A stretch of DNA of 64,000 nt from Chitinophagaceae bacterium. Lineage in GTDB: Bacteria > Bacteroidota > Bacteroidia > Chitinophagales > Chitinophagaceae. Location: the NCBI GenBank assembly GCA_027486835.1, contig JAIXOJ010000216.1:41173-105172 (forward strand), given 5' to 3'. The number at the start of each line of letters is the position of its first letter. Positions within the stretch are counted from its first letter, which is position 1. The position numbers were made by a program, and so were the translations under genes. This document shows positions 46,165 through 55,056 of this stretch, one piece after another. Under the pieces are notes generated by a model. That model was not told the origin of the DNA. It saw only the letters and a list, made by a program, of their open reading frames with translations, and did no database searches.

Positions 46165-47844
46165 TTATCCTTCGCTATTTGTGGGATTAATTGGTGCATC
46201 ACCTCCTTTTCTTGGAGGCTTACCTCTGTGATGGTTTCGCCTATTGTTAGAAAAAGACCTTGGGTTTTGCTGTTGGGATTGCGGATTTTCACCGTTTTCC
46301 TGCCTAGCTGGAGGTATTTCTCCATTCAAATCTTTACGGGAATTATCGTTTCGCTGATTCGGTTGTGGCTGTCTGGCTATATTTTCATTTCCAGGAGGGC
46401 TTGGTTTAGCATTGCGTGGCCCTTGCACATTATCCCTACCTCCAGATTGTGGTGGTCTATTTTGGGGAGGTCTTTGTTGAGGGATGCCCATATCTCCTTG
46501 CGGTGCTTTTGGAGTCTGACTTCCTCCACTTGGATTAGGTTGGTTTCGGTTTTGCTTTTGCGGCGGCCTAGGATTCTGATTGCCTTTATTCATAGGCTCT
46601 CTACCATCTCTAGTAGGGTTGGCGAAAGAATCCCTGTCTCTTGAACGAGCCTGGGGCACAGGCTTTGTCTGTTCGGAACCTGGCTTATCCCCTCTTTTTT
46701 CTCTTTCTTTATTTCGTTCCCTTCGTTGTTCTTCCTTTCTGCGGCGGTCGTTTTTTTCTAAATTTCTTAGGCTAATTTGGCCTACAACATCTGCGTATTC
46801 AGGTTCTTTATCCTTAGCGTTTTTACTTAAAGTAGCAATTTCGATGGCCTCAAGATCTTCTGGTTTTACTCCAGTTTCGTTGAGTCTTTTAATTTCTTGT
46901 ACCCTTTGAATAGATAAGGGATAATGTTTGCTACCGCCTTGCAACATATACCACATCAGGTTCTTGAAAATATCCTTTTTTATCAGAAAGGCACTTCCTT
47001 TTGCAGTGTGGAGCACATCTGCATTGTCTGGAAATTGTTGTAATGCATCCAAATAGGTGTCTAGCTCAAAATTGAGGCAGCACTTCAGCCTTCCGCATTG
47101 CCCACTCAATTTAGTTTGATTAATTGATAGATTTTGATAGCGCGCCGCAGTGGTGTTAACACTTTTAAAGTCAGACAACCAGGTACTACAGCAAAGCTCT
47201 CTGCCGCAACTGCCGATTCCTCCCATTTTTGCTGCTTCCTGCCTAATCCCTATCTGCCTCATTTCCACTTTCAACTTAAACTCGGCTGCAAACATTTTTA
47301 TCATTTCCCTGAAATCAACTCGATCGTCGGCACTATAGAAAAAAGTAGCTTTTTTCCCATCAGCCTGAATTTCTATCTCGCTCAATTTCATTTGAAGCTT
47401 TAGCGATATGGCAATTTCTCTACTTCTTGCTAGCAGCCTAGGTTCGCGCTCTTTACTTTGATGAAAGCTCTCTATATCTCTATCCAAGCTTGGACGTAGT
47501 ATCTTTTTTATTTCTTGGCTAAATTCGTCAACTCCGTGCTTTTTTAATTGCATCCTTACCAATTCGCCGCATAAGCTTACCTCGCCTACATCAAAGCCTC
47601 CAACACCTTCTACGGTTACATAATCGCCTTTCTCAAAATATTGCAGGGTAGTGTTTTTAAAAAACTCTTTCCTACTTCCTTTTTTAAAGCTTACTTCTAC
47701 AATTTTGCAAGAACTCTCGGTATCGGTAAATGGTAGATTCACCAACCAGTCATGTACATTCAGTCTATTACAACCTCCTGTGCTGCATCCGCCGTTGCTT
47801 TTACAACCGTTCGGTTTGCGTGTGCCACAAGATCCACATCCCAT
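46165..47844 (-). CDS. RicT/PSP1-domain protein with long disordered tail
   Basis: A 559-residue protein. Seen: an N-terminal Cys/Gly-rich stretch (MGCGSCGTRKPNGCKSNGGC) that may hold a metal. The PSP1 domain follows, about 60-330 (DYVTVEGVGGFDVGEVSLCG; GIGSCGRELCCSTWLSDF; LSGQCGRLKCCLNFELDTY), with the paired Cys typical of the RicT iron-sulfur site. Then come about 200 residues of low-complexity Pro/Gln/Asn/Arg (PQNRPPQSGGRDNVQGPRN). Known: RicT in Bacillus works with RicA and RicF in RNase Y-linked mRNA maturation, and Bacteroidota copies commonly carry such a tail. No other Ric genes are nearby. Confidence 0.9.
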   Translation of the reverse strand: MGCGSCGTRKPNGCKSNGGCSTGGCNRLNVHDWLVNLPFTDTESSCKIVEVSFKKGSRKEFFKNTTLQYFEKGDYVTVEGVGGFDVGEVSLCGELVRMQLKKHGVDEFSQEIKKILRPSLDRDIESFHQSKEREPRLLARSREIAISLKLQMKLSEIEIQADGKKATFFYSADDRVDFREMIKMFAAEFKLKVEMRQIGIRQEAAKMGGIGSCGRELCCSTWLSDFKSVNTTAARYQNLSINQTKLSGQCGRLKCCLNFELDTYLDALQQFPDNADVLHTAKGSAFLIKKDIFKNLMWYMLQGGSKHYPLSIQRVQEIKRLNETGVKPEDLEAIEIATLSKNAKDKEPEYADVVGQISLRNLEKNDRRRKEEQRRERNKEREKRGDKPGSEQTKPVPQARSRDRDSFANPTRDGREPMNKGNQNPRPPQKQNRNQPNPSGGSQTPKAPQGDMGIPQQRPPQNRPPQSGGRDNVQGPRNAKPSPPGNENIARQPQPNQRNDNSRKDLNGEIPPARQENGENPQSQQQNPRSFSNNRRNHHRGKPPRKGGDAPINPTNSEG

Positions 47845-48262
47845 ATTTATTTATCTTTTAACTGCTTTTTTAAATTAATTTCCAATCTCTATTTTAACCC
47901 AAATATTTAAATATTCTAAACCCTTTTCTAGCACTTTTTCTTAACTAGCACAATACGGTTTAGTAATTGCTATAATTTCCTAAACCTTAATTTTTTGAAG
48001 TTAGACCGACCATTTTCCTCGAAATCATCTGATTTTGGTTAAGGTAGTCGTTCTTTTATTCAGTAATCCAACCGCCAATTAACGAATTAGTTGCTGTTCA
48101 AAAGTAATGGAATAAATTATGGATTCTTTAGTTGCTAATATTTGAGTACTCCTTTCTAATGTTTATCCACAAAATTTGAGGAACAAAAAAACTACAAACG
48201 TAATAATGCAAATCCCTAAGCTTGGTCATCCTTTAAGAAATTAAAAAAGCTTTGGGTTGTAC
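47845..48262. other. Intergenic region, no gene seen
   Basis: AT-rich gap between the holB 3' end and the ricT 5' end. No ORF, RNA gene or strong hairpin is visible. The promoter of ricT should lie here. Confidence 0.5.
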
Positions 48263-49465
48263 TCAGCTCATTTTAACCACTACTTTATTCTGAATAATAT
48301 GGTACAGCTTGATTGTTAAAGCAAGAAACAACATTTTTCCATTTGCATTTCTTTCAATGTAGTAAGCGGCTTTATCCAATTCTTCCAAAATACTTTGCTG
48401 TTGGCTTACAGAGGCCACCTTATTTAATCGTTGAGCAAAGGTTTGCTCGCTTTCGCTGATGGCAAAACTATTGATGCCTAGTACTTTTATACGTACACTT
48501 TGCTCAATCATGTGGTTGAAATATCGCAAAAACTGCTTTTGTTTTTCCCTGCCGAATTTACTCATCTCCTCCGCAAATTTCACATGGGCTATTGGGCCAC
48601 CCTTTAGTGTACTATTGAGCCAGTCTTTTAATATGCTCTGCCAATCTTCTTCATTGTGTTGCAAAAGGTGCAATGCCTCCCTATAATTACCTTCGGAAAT
48701 GGCGGCCACTTGGGCTGCCGTTGCCGCTGGAGCGTTCGCTCTTTCAACAAGCGCATTTTCTATATCCTTTGTTTCCAGCGTGGGGATTTTTACCAATTGG
48801 CATCGGCTCAATATAGTAGGCAATATTTCCGATTCGCTCTCCGCCACTAGCAAAAACAAAGTGTTTGCAGGGGGTTCTTCTATCAGTTTGAGCAATTTAT
48901 TACCCTCCTTGCCTAAATATTCGGGCATCCACATGACCAATACCTTGTACTCGCTTTCAAAGCTTTTCAAACTAAGCTGGCGCATGATGTCGTTACATTC
49001 TTCGGCGGTGATATTGCCCTGTTTGTTTTCTGCCCCAATAAATTGCAACCAATCATACACATTTCCGTACGGCCATTGCTTAATGAAGCTTCGCCATTCG
49101 GCCATGTAATCGCTACTTTTTGGTTTATCGCCCGCTTTTTTGGGAATCACTGGAAAAGAAAAATGAAGATCGGGGTGTATTAATTGGTCGGCACGCTGGT
49201 AGCCAGGCTGATGGTAAATTTCCTCTGGGGTAATAAATGGTTGCTCCCCAGTATTCACTTGAGCCCCACCCCCAAACAAATCATCTACAGACGGAAGCGG
49301 AGAGGGCTGGCACACCACAAACTGCGCAAAAGTTATGGCCAAGGCCAATGCGCCCGAACCTTCTTTCCCCAAAAAAAGAAGTGCATGGCTCAAGCGATTT
49401 TGCTCCACCATCTCCACTAAATGTCTTTTAGCCTCTTCTTGGCCAATTATATCTTTAAAATGCAT
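48263..49465 (-). CDS. holB: DNA polymerase III subunit delta'
   Basis: A 400-residue clamp-loader subunit. ATG at 49465 (MHFKDIIGQEEAKRHLVEMV) is chosen; the frame continues to 49528 without similarity. Seen: HALLFLGKEGSGALALA, a P-loop lacking the usual Lys-Ser/Thr, so it probably does not hydrolyse ATP. Also seen are YKVLVMWMPEYLGKEGNKLL, LIEEPPANTLFLLVAE and ILSRCQLVKIP (SRC motif). The central 50-residue insertion (QPFITPEEIYHQPGYQRADQ) is usual in Bacteroidota. Confidence 0.93.
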   Translation of the reverse strand: MHFKDIIGQEEAKRHLVEMVEQNRLSHALLFLGKEGSGALALAITFAQFVVCQPSPLPSVDDLFGGGAQVNTGEQPFITPEEIYHQPGYQRADQLIHPDLHFSFPVIPKKAGDKPKSSDYMAEWRSFIKQWPYGNVYDWLQFIGAENKQGNITAEECNDIMRQLSLKSFESEYKVLVMWMPEYLGKEGNKLLKLIEEPPANTLFLLVAESESEILPTILSRCQLVKIPTLETKDIENALVERANAPAATAAQVAAISEGNYREALHLLQHNEEDWQSILKDWLNSTLKGGPIAHVKFAEEMSKFGREKQKQFLRYFNHMIEQSVRIKVLGINSFAISESEQTFAQRLNKVASVSQQQSILEELDKAAYYIERNANGKMLFLALTIKLYHIIQNKVVVKMS

Positions 49466-49795
49466 TTTAGAATACCCTTCTAGTTGTAAATACCATTTTA
49501 CTCGATTCCTAACAGATGCACAAACCAACTTAGTTTCCCAATTACTAGGGTTACTATATACTGCATCAGATGATGAAACTCGGTAAAAGGGTCAAACTTA
49601 ATTGAAATAGAACGCAGATTGCATTATGAAAGACAATCCCTTTTTTTTCTTTTCGCAGTTATAGGTATTCCGTTCTAAGAGAAAGTAGAAAAGTGTATGG
49701 AAACAAACTATTGAAAGCTGAATTTGTGGTGCGAACGTCATATCACCATTCCAAACTGGAATCATTCTATCTCGTCTTCGCCGTTGAAAAAAAAG
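49466..49795. other. Intergenic region, no gene seen
   Basis: Upstream of holB. It contains no supported ORF, and the open frames here belong to the palindromes at 49796-49915. The right part may hold the promoter region of the holB mRNA. Confidence 0.4.
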
Positions 49796-49915
49796 TGCAG
49801 CAATTAATTTGCAGCAATAATTATTGCTGCAAATTAATTGCTGCAAACTTCTTCTTAGCCAAAAATGCAGCACTTTATTTGCAGCACTTTAAAGTGCTGC
49901 AAATAAAGTGCTGCA
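49796..49915. repeat. Twin perfect 50-bp palindromes
   Basis: The first palindrome is 49796-49845 (centre 49820/49821), the second 49866-49915 (centre 49890/49891), separated by 20 bp. Each is perfectly self-complementary. Both have the plan TGCAGCA-N7-TGCAGCA-N8-TGCTGCA-N7-TGCTGCA. N7 is ATTAATT in the first and CTTTATT in the second; N8 is ATAATTAT and CTTTAAAG. So the arms changed together. The region is between divergent holB and a deacetylase gene and is not coding. Confidence 0.97.
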
Positions 49916-50089
49916 AAAGAAATTTCTTTTGGATTTTGGGATTTAAAAAGCGGAAGTAAGTTACCTATGATTTAACCCCACTGCTTATTATTCAACCATT
50001 GAAACTACCTTTTTAATGCTGAATGATTATGCCTAAGTCAGTAGGAAATGGTCAACACTTTTAGCCACTCCCTATCTTAGCCGCCCATT

Positions 50090-50974
50090 ATGGTTAACTT
50101 TTTTTGTTTAAAAACGGTCGTATTCAATAGAGTACTGCTACTTTCCGTCTTATGTATGATGGGTTGCAACGATAGTAATCATACATCTCCCCCTATGAAA
50201 AGCGAGCAAAAAGAGCCCCAGCGCATCTCAACAGTAAATAAAACAGACTCCACCCCAAAAATTACGAAGCCCACTACGGTTGAATTTCAGCCCATTATTT
50301 ACGACTCTACCAAGCAATACATCTACTTAACTTTTGACGATGGTCCTCAAAATGGTACGGAAGCCTGTTTAAATCTTTGTAAACAACTGCGTGTAAAAGC
50401 TACGTTTTTTATGATTGGGAGGCTTCCCTATGATTCAAACCTCAAAAAATTGGTACCGCTTATTAAGTATGGATACCCACAAACATTATTGGCCAACCAT
50501 AGTTACACCCATGCAAATGGCCATTATAAATATTTCTACCACCATCCTAGAATGGCACTATATGATTTTTTAGCTGCGCAAAAAGTATTGACCGTGCCAT
50601 TTAAAATAATTCGCCTACCTGGCAATAGTGCTTGGGTTACCAACAGAGGCGCAAAAGCTTCCAAATTGGTATGGCCCGTTTGTGAATTACTGGATAGTTC
50701 AGACTACCATGTTGCAGGATGGGATGTGGAATGGAACTTTAATCATAAAAATGCCAACCCCATTGAATCGCCCCAAAAAATGCTACAGTATGTGGACAGT
50801 GCTTTTGCAAAAGGCCATGTGCACACCCCTAACCACTTGGTAATACTAACACATGACCGTATGTTTCGGAAACCAAATTATACCGATAGCTTATCAAAGT
50901 TCATTCAACTACTCCAGAAAAATCCTCGGTATGTTTTTGAAACCATCGATCATTATCCAGGAATTGGCAATTGA
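50090..50974 (+). CDS. Polysaccharide deacetylase lipoprotein (NodB domain)
   Basis: A 294-residue lipoprotein. Seen: a signal peptide with lipobox MMGC (Cys26), then a CE4 domain: YLTFDDGPQNGTE (Asp83, Asp84), ANHSYTHANGH (metal His near 137/141), IRLPGNSAWV, and a final LVILTHD (catalytic His). Known: this metal-dependent fold removes acetyl groups from GlcNAc in chitin or peptidoglycan. The substrate is unknown; surface or periplasmic peptidoglycan modification is a fair guess. Both metal histidines are present, so it is probably active. Confidence 0.92.
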   Translation: MVNFFCLKTVVFNRVLLLSVLCMMGCNDSNHTSPPMKSEQKEPQRISTVNKTDSTPKITKPTTVEFQPIIYDSTKQYIYLTFDDGPQNGTEACLNLCKQLRVKATFFMIGRLPYDSNLKKLVPLIKYGYPQTLLANHSYTHANGHYKYFYHHPRMALYDFLAAQKVLTVPFKIIRLPGNSAWVTNRGAKASKLVWPVCELLDSSDYHVAGWDVEWNFNHKNANPIESPQKMLQYVDSAFAKGHVHTPNHLVILTHDRMFRKPNYTDSLSKFIQLLQKNPRYVFETIDHYPGIGN

Positions 50975-51085
50975 GGTTGCAACGGATAATGTGAATGAGT
51001 CATTTTTATGCCCCATCACTTTAATAATTCCCTACGGTTTATTGAAAACTAAGATTCAAGTCTTAAATAAAATCAGGCTGGATGC

Positions 51086-51784
51086 TTACAAATCCCCCAA
51101 TTGAGGGCGGAGAATAATATCTTCTACCACTGCCTGGGGAGATAGCAATGTGGCTGCATACACCATTGTTGCAATGTCTGCGGCTTCCATGATTCTTGCT
51201 TCGCTTACCCCACTTCCGCTCCAGCTATCCGTAAATGCAGCCCCTGGCATCACAGCAGTTACTTTTATTCCTGTTGGCTTCAACTCTTCTCTTAGGTTTT
51301 TACTAAAGCCAAGTAGGGCATACTTGCTGATGCTATAACTTCCACCATTGGGATATGCTTGTAAGGAGGCAATAGAACAAATATTAAAGATGTGGCCAGA
51401 AGCTTTTTGTTTCATTGCTGGCAGCAAGGCCCTCGTTAAATGGTAGGCACTAAACAGATTGGTATTAAGCATTTGCTCAAGGCTGCCCTCGGGTTCGTTT
51501 GATACTGACCCAGGGATAAAAGTACCCGCATTGTTGATCAAAATGTCGGGCGTTCCTTGCTTTAAACACCAAGCCGCAAATGCCACTACTGCTTCTTTTT
51601 GGCTCATGTCAACTGGCATAGCTTTTATCGACTGATCGGGATACTCTTGTTGCAATAGAGCCAATGCTTGGTACAAGGCTGTTTCTCCCCTTGCACATAG
51701 AAGTAGGTTATTGCCTTGTTTGGCAAATTGTTTTGCCATAGCAAAACCCAAACCTTTGGAAGCACCTGTGATAACTACTAGCAT
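51086..51784 (-). CDS. SDR family NAD(P)-dependent oxidoreductase
   Basis: A 232-residue classical SDR. Seen: TGASKGLGFAMAK near residue 6, a Cys/Arg after beta-2 (LLLCARGE) suggesting NADP, NNAG near residue 85, and the catalytic Ser plus YSISKYAL (Tyr/Lys). It ends IILRPQLGDL, a tail seen in SDRs annotated as 3-ketoacyl-ACP reductase-like. Substrate unknown. Alone on its strand, downstream of dprA by about 100 bp. Confidence 0.88.
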   Translation of the reverse strand: MLVVITGASKGLGFAMAKQFAKQGNNLLLCARGETALYQALALLQQEYPDQSIKAMPVDMSQKEAVVAFAAWCLKQGTPDILINNAGTFIPGSVSNEPEGSLEQMLNTNLFSAYHLTRALLPAMKQKASGHIFNICSIASLQAYPNGGSYSISKYALLGFSKNLREELKPTGIKVTAVMPGAAFTDSWSGSGVSEARIMEAADIATMVYAATLLSPQAVVEDIILRPQLGDL

Positions 51785-51885
51785 AATCTTAAATGTTTAT
51801 TATTATGGTTAAACGAACTTCTTATTGCACCTTTCTTTGGCAACTATCATTCTTCGAATGAAGCAACTAGTAAATTTCTAACCTA

Positions 51886-52983
51886 CTAAAGTGCTTTAAA
51901 CATTTTTCCTGGTAGGCATAATATCAGGCTTTGTAATTCCAAACTTAGCAATGCACTCGCCACCACACTGCTGCTCAATCCAGAGGATTTGTATAATTCA
52001 TCTATACTCACGGATTCTTTTGATTGTAAAATCTGAATGACTTGTTGCTCTTCATTAGATAATTGAACAAAAAGTTCCCGCGGTTTTTTGGGTAAAATTG
52101 GCTTTGCCCCCCAATTCATCTCAGCCAAAAACTGTTCAGGGGACAGAAAAATATTGGCTTTTCTTTGACTGAGCAACTGTAGGCATCCATTGCTTTTCGT
52201 ATCTGTAAGCTTACCAGGAACTGCAAATAAATCGCGATTGTAGTTGTATGCTAATTCTGCGGTAATCATACTCCCTCCTTTATTGGCGGTTTCAATAACA
52301 ATGGTAGCATCTGCAATTCCTGCAACAATTCTATTCCTTCTCGGAAAATTATGTTTGTCAGGCTTGGTAAATCGTGGAAATTCGGTAAGCAACCCGCCGT
52401 TTTTGAGCATGTCTTTAGCTATCTGCTTGTGCTGGGAAGGATACATCGAATCTAAGCCGTGAGCAAGTACCCCCACTGTAGGCAATTGCTGATGTAGGGC
52501 TTCCTTATGCGCAATTGCATCAATGCCAAAAGCCATCCCACTTACAACGAGCACTTTGTGTTCTTTTAATCCTGCAACCAATGTTTCGGTTATATGACGA
52601 CCATATTCTGTATTGCTTCTTGTACCGATGATGCTAACAATCTTGGTACTATTCAAGTCTGCATTACCCATACTATACAGTACTGTGGGCGCATCATAGC
52701 AATTGAGGAGGCGGCTTGGGTATCTATTATTGGTTAAAAACAGGATGTTGATTTGATGCTTTTGGCAAAAATTCACCTCCTGCTCCATTTCAGAAAATGC
52801 TGTAAAATTTTTGATGGCCTGCGCCCTCACTTCGCCAATGCCCTCTACTGCACTTAACTTTTTTTTGGAAGCTTTGAATATTTCCTCGGCATTTCCAAAA
52901 AAATCCACCAACAGTTTTGCTTGTACTGTACCAATGCTGTTTACCCGTGTGAGGGCCAATTCATATAATAATGAAGCATCCAT
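51886..52983 (-). CDS. dprA: DNA-processing protein DprA
   Basis: A 365-residue protein that loads RecA on incoming single-stranded DNA in natural transformation. Seen: an N-terminal helix-hairpin-helix (KKLSAVEGIGEVRAQAI), a Rossmann-type domain with GTRSNTEYGRH and VVSGMAFGIDAIAH, LTEFPRFTKPDKHNFPRRNR and TIVIETANKGGSMITAELA, and a C-terminal winged helix (QVIQILQSKESVSIDELYKS). The length is typical. No other competence genes are nearby. Confidence 0.95.
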   Translation of the reverse strand: MDASLLYELALTRVNSIGTVQAKLLVDFFGNAEEIFKASKKKLSAVEGIGEVRAQAIKNFTAFSEMEQEVNFCQKHQINILFLTNNRYPSRLLNCYDAPTVLYSMGNADLNSTKIVSIIGTRSNTEYGRHITETLVAGLKEHKVLVVSGMAFGIDAIAHKEALHQQLPTVGVLAHGLDSMYPSQHKQIAKDMLKNGGLLTEFPRFTKPDKHNFPRRNRIVAGIADATIVIETANKGGSMITAELAYNYNRDLFAVPGKLTDTKSNGCLQLLSQRKANIFLSPEQFLAEMNWGAKPILPKKPRELFVQLSNEEQQVIQILQSKESVSIDELYKSSGLSSSVVASALLSLELQSLILCLPGKMFKAL

Positions 52984-53105
52984 GAATTAAAAGTAGAATA
53001 ATGATTACGCTTTTTAGTTGGTAGTGGGTAGGTTCTAGTAACTACGGTGGGCAATAACTATTGTGCAGCTGCTACAAAGACACAGTACCCACATACAACC
53101 TACTA

Positions 53106-53152
53106 AAAGAAAACCCGTAAACAATAGGTTAGTTTGTTTACGGGTTTTCTTT
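53106..53152 (-). terminator. Terminator of the PDH E2 gene
   Basis: AAAGAAAACCCGTAAAC and GTTTACGGGTTTTCTTT form a 17-bp stem with a 13-base loop. The minus-strand tail is TTTTCTTTTAG. It starts about 20 bp past the stop codon. Confidence 0.9.
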
Positions 53153-53172
53153 ACAGAATATAAATTCAGTGG

Positions 53173-54837
53173 TTATACCAACATTTTAATGGGTTCTTCC
53201 AAATACCCTTTTAGTGTTTGTAAGAATGCCGCACCTGCTGCACCATCTACCACTCGGTGATCGCAACTAAGGGTTACTTTCAATATGTTACCGGGTACCA
53301 CCTGCCCATTTTTTACCACAGGAACTTGTGAAATGCCCCCAACAGCTAGGATACATGCATCTGGCGGATTGATTATAGCAGTAAATTGATCTACACCAAA
53401 CATCCCAAGATTAGAAATAGTGAATGTGCTTCCTTCCCAGTCAGATGGTTGTAGCTTTTTGTCTTTAGCCTTTTGGGCATAGTCTTTTACTTCCACATTA
53501 ATTTGGCTAAGGCTTTTGGTATCTGCGAAGCGAACAACTGGTACCAACAATCCTTCTTCTACTGCTACCGCAACGCCAATATTTACGTGGTGGTTAATGC
53601 GAATTTTATCGCCTAACCAGCTACTATTAATTTTTGGATGTTGCTTTAAAGAAAGGGCTGTTGCTTTCAAAACGATATCGTTAAAGCTTATTTTAGATTT
53701 TGCAGACTCATTTATTTTAGTACGAGCGGCAATACAAGCATCCATGTCGATGCTAACAGTGATATAGAAATGAGGGGCAGTAAACAAACTTTCGCTTAGC
53801 CTACGTGCAATTACCTTTCTCATTTGAGATACTGGAACTTCCTCAAAACTCACCACGCCGCTTTCTACTACGGTAGGCTTAGTGGCTACAGGGTTGGCTG
53901 GACTTGCAGCAACTGGTGCAGGTGTTGCAGGAGCAGGAGCAGCTTTAAAGTTGTCGATATCTGTTTTTACAATTCTGCCATGATCTCCGCTTCCTTGTAC
54001 ATATTTTAGGTCAATCCCTTTTTCTGCGGCTATTTTTTTAGCGAGCGGAGAAGCCAATATTCTACCATCGTTTACCACAGCAGCCACTGTTGGTTCTGCT
54101 GCCGCAACTGGCGTTTCTGTTTGGGTTGTAGGAGTAGCAACTGGTGCGGCCACAGCAGTTGGTGCAGCACCTGGATTTTTTAAAGCAGCCAATATGGCTT
54201 GCACATCAACTGAATCGTCGCCTATGATGCACAACAAATCGTTTACTTGTATTTTATCACCTGCTTTTGCCCCTTGGTACAACAATTTACCGTTTTTGTA
54301 GCTTTCAAGCTCCATGGTAGCTTTGTCAGTTTCAATATCAGCAAGCACATCCCCTTTTTTAACCACATCACCCACTTGCTTTTGCCAAGAAGCAATAACA
54401 CCTTCTGTCATGGTATCGCTCAATCGGGGCATTAAAACAACTTCTTCTAAAGTGGCAGGATCTACTGCAGCAACAGGAGCTGGTGTAGCAGGGACTGCTG
54501 GTGCTGGAGCTGGTTGTGCAACTGCTGGTGTAGCTTCTACGGCAGCAGGGGTTACTACCGCACCACTGTGTTTTGCTACAATGCTGGTAATATCTTCACC
54601 AGGATTTCCTAAAACTGCAAGTAAATCATTTACTTGTAGTTTACCTCCATTGCCAATACCAATATGAAGCAAGGTTCCATTTTGGTAACTTTCGAGTTCC
54701 ATTGTGGCTTTGTCGGTTTCAATTTCTGCTAATACATCGCCTTTTTTTACTACTTCACCCACTTTTTTATGCCATACGGCAATGACACCTTCTGTCATGG
54801 TATCACTCAATCGGGGCATCAATATTTCTTCTGCCAT
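53173..54837 (-). CDS. Pyruvate dehydrogenase E2, two lipoyl domains
   Basis: A 554-residue dihydrolipoyl acetyltransferase of the pyruvate dehydrogenase complex. Seen: two lipoyl domains with ETDKATMELES (Lys43 and Lys172), Ala/Pro-rich linkers, an E3-binding domain (ILASPLAKKIAAEKGIDLKY, then GSGDHGRIVKTDI), and the acetyltransferase core with SCDHRVVDGAAGAAF (HxxxDG, catalytic His). ATG at 54837 (MAEEILMPRL) is the family start; the frame extends to 54936 without similarity. E1 and E3 genes are not adjacent. Confidence 0.95.
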   Translation of the reverse strand: MAEEILMPRLSDTMTEGVIAVWHKKVGEVVKKGDVLAEIETDKATMELESYQNGTLLHIGIGNGGKLQVNDLLAVLGNPGEDITSIVAKHSGAVVTPAAVEATPAVAQPAPAPAVPATPAPVAAVDPATLEEVVLMPRLSDTMTEGVIASWQKQVGDVVKKGDVLADIETDKATMELESYKNGKLLYQGAKAGDKIQVNDLLCIIGDDSVDVQAILAALKNPGAAPTAVAAPVATPTTQTETPVAAAEPTVAAVVNDGRILASPLAKKIAAEKGIDLKYVQGSGDHGRIVKTDIDNFKAAPAPATPAPVAASPANPVATKPTVVESGVVSFEEVPVSQMRKVIARRLSESLFTAPHFYITVSIDMDACIAARTKINESAKSKISFNDIVLKATALSLKQHPKINSSWLGDKIRINHHVNIGVAVAVEEGLLVPVVRFADTKSLSQINVEVKDYAQKAKDKKLQPSDWEGSTFTISNLGMFGVDQFTAIINPPDACILAVGGISQVPVVKNGQVVPGNILKVTLSCDHRVVDGAAGAAFLQTLKGYLEEPIKMLV

Positions 54838-54935
54838 ATAATTTAGTTGACTATTTAATTGCGGCGTGAAATTAAAGGGAAATGACTTAATACAATTAGT
54901 CAACCCCCTATTTGTGACTATAAAATTTTTTTTCA

Positions 54936-54980
54936 CCCATACTACAACGATTGTTCAGGAAAAAATCGGTGTAGTATGGG
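54936..54980 (-). terminator. Hairpin downstream of mrp
   Basis: CCCATACTACA-a-CGATT and AATCG-g-TGTAGTATGGG pair around a short loop, about 75 bp past the mrp stop. There is no strong U-tract, so terminator is likely rather than certain. Confidence 0.6.
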
Positions 54981-55056
54981 GTATTCCTATTCTTCCACTC
55001 GTTACCACAAAAAGAGCTAGTGAATCATATAGTTCACCATTGCAAAATAATTGGAT

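Noticed and set aside
49598..49959. Opposed frames across the twin palindromes
   Set aside because: Both strands read the same repeated residues because the DNA is self-complementary; no start or family supports either.
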